Assembly: GCA_024515975.1 (NCBI GenBank)
Contig: JAMSKV010000004.1
Span: 1-64,000, forward strand
DNA: 64,000 nucleotides
Source: Endosaccharibacter trunci
Lineage (GTDB): Bacteria; Pseudomonadota; Alphaproteobacteria; Acetobacterales; Acetobacteraceae
Direction of reading: 5' to 3'
In this document: one piece after another, positions 61,482 to 64,000 of the stretch
How positions within the stretch are numbered: position 1 is the first letter of the stretch
How the letters are laid out: every line of letters starts with the position of its first letter
Translations under genes and position numbers: made by a program
The notes under the pieces: model-generated
What the model was told of the DNA's origin: nothing
Seen by the model: the letters and a program-made list of their open reading frames with translations, nothing else
Databases searched by the model: none

Positions 61482-61811
61482 ATGCTCCACCCAGGTCTTG
61501 CGTTCCATGCCTCGTCCGGCGGCCCCGATATCGCCGCCGGAACGCACGCGATGCCTCTGTCGCCCGTGGGGGCGAACGGGTCGATCGTCCAGCGGGCGAT
61601 CAGACTGGGTGCCGCCCTTCCGATGCCCGACTGGCTCAAACGAAACCTGTCCAGACGCGAAGCCGCCTTCATCGCCGCCGCCTACGCGATCCCGCTGCCG
61701 GGAACGGCGCTGATCGCGGCGCTGCTGGTGGGCGGCAGACGGCTGTTTCGCCGACTGCGCAGGCGCTGGGTCGAACGATCCTCCATGCCCGCCCTGGCGG
61801 AGACCGTGTGA
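61482..61811 (+). CDS. Small one-helix membrane protein beside the metallopeptidase
   Basis: 109 aa from ATG 61482 with GAGGGG upstream. Residues about 72-92 (FIAAAYAIPLPGTALIAALL) form one helix, followed by a very basic tail (RRLFRRLRRRWVER). The pattern is of an anchored or pore-like accessory protein. Starts 4 bases before the next gene end-to-start, so co-transcribed with it. No family recognised. Confidence 0.6.
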   Translation: MLHPGLAFHASSGGPDIAAGTHAMPLSPVGANGSIVQRAIRLGAALPMPDWLKRNLSRREAAFIAAAYAIPLPGTALIAALLVGGRRLFRRLRRRWVERSSMPALAETV

Positions 61812-61814
61812 GAC

Positions 61815-62402
61815 ATGGCCAAGCGCTCCCTCACCTCCGGCGAGATTGCCCTGGCGCGCGGTCTGTTCGGAACGTCGCTCGATTATCATGCGATCGGCGT
61901 GTTCGACCGCGGCTATGCCAGGATCAATGCGCTCGGCAACATGTCGTTCCGGGGCAACATCTTCCTGCCGCACGGCCATGACACCGATTTCTCTATGGCA
62001 TCGATTGCCCGGCAGCGGCTGTTCATCCACGAGACCGTGCATGTCTGGCAGCATCAGAACCGCGTTCTGAATCTGGCCGTTGCCGCCTGGCGCGAAGCGC
62101 GCAAACACCGCTTCCGCTATGGCCGGGCCTATCTGTTTCTTCTGGATCGCGACAAGGATCTTCTGGATTACGGGCTCGAACAGCAGCCGGCGATCATCGA
62201 GGAGTATTTCCTGCGCCAGCATAGCGGCGTTTCGATGGGTCGCTGCCTGAATCGGGACGCGGACATTCCAGCGCTTCTGGAAGCGGTTCTCGGCCGCTTC
62301 CTGCACGATCCCGGCTATGCGCGACGCGGCGTGGAACGGACACGGACGGCCGGGGGTGGTCGAATCGCCCCCGTCGGGCCGGTACGGGCTGAGGCTGCAT
62401 AG
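61815..62402 (+). CDS. DUF4157-like zinc metallopeptidase (Rhs/vgr-related)
   Basis: 195 aa. HExxH-type zinc site FIHETVHVWQHQ near residues 69-80 with His71, Glu72, His75, preceded by LTSGEIALARGLFGTSLDY and NIFLPHGHDTDFS. This matches proteins annotated as vgr-related or DUF4157 peptidases, often linked to secretion-system or toxin loci. The length is short, so it is one domain. Substrate unknown; pairs with the upstream one-helix protein. Confidence 0.75.
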   Translation: MAKRSLTSGEIALARGLFGTSLDYHAIGVFDRGYARINALGNMSFRGNIFLPHGHDTDFSMASIARQRLFIHETVHVWQHQNRVLNLAVAAWREARKHRFRYGRAYLFLLDRDKDLLDYGLEQQPAIIEEYFLRQHSGVSMGRCLNRDADIPALLEAVLGRFLHDPGYARRGVERTRTAGGGRIAPVGPVRAEAA

Positions 62403-62419
62403 CCTCGCTCCGTGCCGAG

Positions 62420-62605
62420 ACCGGCCGGGCAAGGAAGCCGCGGTGATCGGCAGCGGCGGCTCGATCCCGTAGTAAAGGATCTGCAGCAGGCCGTCGGCAT
62501 GGACAGCCTGCTGATCGGCTTCGCGAAAGCCGACGACCGCATTCACTCGCCGAACGAGAAATACGACCTAACGAGCTTCCATAAGAGAACGCGGCGTTGG
62601 GTGCG
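62420..62605 (+). pseudogene. C-terminal fragment of an M20 peptidase, frameshifted
   Basis: Frame gives [14 protein letters not shown] and, after a one-base loss at about 62468-62470, [19 protein letters not shown] then [18 protein letters not shown]. These are the last conserved blocks of M20/M25/M40 dipeptidases. The N-terminal 85% is missing and the end is replaced after [10 protein letters not shown] scrap of a core gene at an insertion junction. From 62606 to 62983 no gene is supported. Confidence 0.7.
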
Positions 62606-62983
62606 GGTGCGTACGCGCTCGCCGGATGAGGCGCGGGGCGGCGATTGGGGCGTAGGGGTCTTTGGTTGCCGCGCTTTTGACGCGAAGGCCGGTGGTCGTC
62701 GTCGGCCGCACGATACCTTCGGGAATACGTCCGGTGCCGTCTGTCCCGCGATGCAGCTTGGGCCGGGAACGGACTGACTGCTTCCGGGAACTGATTGCGG
62801 TAGAGCTGACGATCAAACCGCCCTCTCGATAAGAGCGAATGGCTCCGGTTGGTTCAGCCGACCGATGGCACGCGCCTATTTGGCTGAGGATCGGCCGCAC
62901 GGCCATTGCAAATGCAGCACCGGACCACGCCGATGCGATATCACCTTGCCAAAGGCAAAGCGATCAGCCCCTCTAGATCGATC

Positions 62984-64000
62984 ATGCTTGATTTCGAAAA
63001 AATTATTGCTGGCGTAGCGGGACAGCGCGAGACGTTTGAAGAACTGTCCTGCCAGATCCTCAGGCGGCTGCGCCCTGCCCCCGGCGCCGAGTTTCGCAGA
63101 ATCCATGGGGCAGGCGGCGATGGCGGGGTCGAGGCCGTCTGGGTGCTCGCCGACGGATCCGAGCACGGTGTCCAGGCCAAATATTACACCAAGGCCGCGT
63201 CGATCGACTGGGCGGCGGTCGACAAGTCAGTGACCACCGCGCTAGCGACACACCCCAAGCTCACAAAGATGTATATCGCAATCGCCTGCTCGCTGACCGG
63301 CCAGACGCGGCGACGGACGAAGACGGGAGACCCAACGGAAACGGCATGGGACCGGTGGAAGACGCACAAGGCGAAATGGGAGATCGAGGCTGCTGGTCTT
63401 GGTCGAAGCATCGTTTTTGAACCCTGGTCGGCGGCCGATCTCGAGGACCTGCTCGCTCGTCCTCCGATGACCGGTCTGATCGACTACTGGTTCGGCGAGA
63501 TCGAGCTTTCACCGGCATGGTTGAAAGCGCAAGCCGATCGCACGATCACAGCGCTTGAAGAACGCTTTCACCCTGAGGATCATGTCGATGTCTCCGTGCG
63601 CGAGGTATTCGACGGGCTCCTGCGCACAGAGGGATTTCGGACGGCACTTCTTACTGCGCGCGCACGCGTGCTCGCAGAAGCCGATATTCGGTGCATCCCA
63701 AAAAACTTCTCCACGATCGCCACAGCGACGCTTGCTGAGCTGACCTTGGCCGTCGCAGTGTTCCGCACTGAGACCGCAGCTCTAGAAACGGCGGACTGGT
63801 CGCCTTGGCCTTTCGCCGCCTGGATCGAGAGATGCAAGACATTGGCGCAGATCACCTTAGATGCCGGCGAACTGGCTCGCGAATATCGCGACGCTAAGCG
63901 CGGCGCCACGAAAGGAAGAAATGGACAACTGAACCAGGCAAAGGACCATGACGCAGACGGCAACTATGTCGTCGTTGCGCTGTCGAACCTGCGCAGCGCC
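62984..64000 (+). CDS. N-terminal part of a large protein with Mrr-like nuclease domain (runs off window)
   Basis: Open from ATG 62984 (also in frame 62933, 62912) to the window end, 339 codons with no stop. Residues 18-26 FEELSCQIL, then GAGGDGGVEAVW (Asp46) and GVQAKYYT (Gln64-x-Lys66) form a PD-(D/E)xK site of the Mrr kind. Further DKSVTTALATHPKL, and YWFGEIELSPAWLK with ERFHPEDHVDV match the nuclease and linker seen at the N-termini of Avs/STAND-type defence proteins as I know them. An ATPase and sensor region should follow outside the window. Base composition differs from the core; likely a defence island start. Confidence 0.75.
   Translation, partial: MLDFEKIIAGVAGQRETFEELSCQILRRLRPAPGAEFRRIHGAGGDGGVEAVWVLADGSEHGVQAKYYTKAASIDWAAVDKSVTTALATHPKLTKMYIAIACSLTGQTRRRTKTGDPTETAWDRWKTHKAKWEIEAAGLGRSIVFEPWSAADLEDLLARPPMTGLIDYWFGEIELSPAWLKAQADRTITALEERFHPEDHVDVSVREVFDGLLRTEGFRTALLTARARVLAEADIRCIPKNFSTIATATLAELTLAVAVFRTETAALETADWSPWPFAAWIERCKTLAQITLDAGELAREYRDAKRGATKGRNGQLNQAKDHDADGNYVVVALSNLRSA

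Noticed and set aside
62568-62906. Minus-strand frame of 112 codons
   Set aside because: No recognisable motif; overlaps the M20 remnant and composition is unremarkable.

Overview
The window looks like chromosome from an acetic acid bacterium or close relative (Acetobacteraceae, Alphaproteobacteria). The evidence is high GC, ATGA/GTGA gene overlaps, the ilvBNC, tesA/ybbAP, tenA, acs, fsr, ssuAD and FUSC/DUF1656/HlyD gene sets, and a dispersed palindromic repeat of a kind I associate with that family. The assignment comes from protein style and context only; no search was run.

Layout. Positions 1-10840 are one end of an integrated phage-like element. About 28 small genes all run rightward, mostly overlapping by 4 bp. 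They include the C-terminus of a repeat protein, a YqaJ-type recombination exonuclease with its usual neighbour, many orphan early proteins (several with Cys pairs), an excisionase-like HTH protein and a tyrosine integrase whose gene faces the 3' end of tRNA-Gly(GCC) at 10956-11030. That tRNA is the probable attachment site. Positions 11214-32628 are core genes: a thioredoxin-TPR chaperedoxin, a LON-domain protein, a Trm112-like protein, the ilvB-ilvN-ilvC branched-chain operon, miaA, serB, a phosphoesterase, a sulfotransferase, a 2-oxoadipate dioxygenase homologue, an ECF sigma/anti-sigma/Nudix operon, and an MFS transporter overlapping acetyl-CoA synthetase.

Positions 32629-35735 are an accessory patch: a resolvase stub, a lower-GC secreted protein, broken small genes, a ribbon-helix-helix protein with a two-helix membrane partner, and a dead IS5-family copy with perfect terminal inverted repeats. 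Core genes resume to 62402: ybbP-ybbA divergent from tesA; tenA divergent from thiZ-thiX and a flavin reductase; a glycosyltransferase-YggT pair; tRNA-Ala(CGC); decayed MFS and LysR stubs; a CDF transporter; ftsK; a MarR-FUSC-DUF1656-HlyD-outer-membrane efflux operon; Fsr; a pseudouridine synthase; a regulator divergent from an SDR; ssuA divergent from ssuD; and a DUF4157-like metallopeptidase with a one-helix partner.

At the right edge a frameshifted scrap of an M20 peptidase (62420-62605) marks a junction. After it, a gene running off the window (62984-64000) begins with an Mrr-like nuclease domain resembling the effector domains of Avs/STAND-type defence proteins. This is the best lead for an anti-phage system; its decisive part lies outside the window. 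Other threads are five copies of a hairpin repeat placed just after genes, and two incomplete transport systems (ThiZX without a binding protein, SsuA without ATPase/permease) that may belong together.
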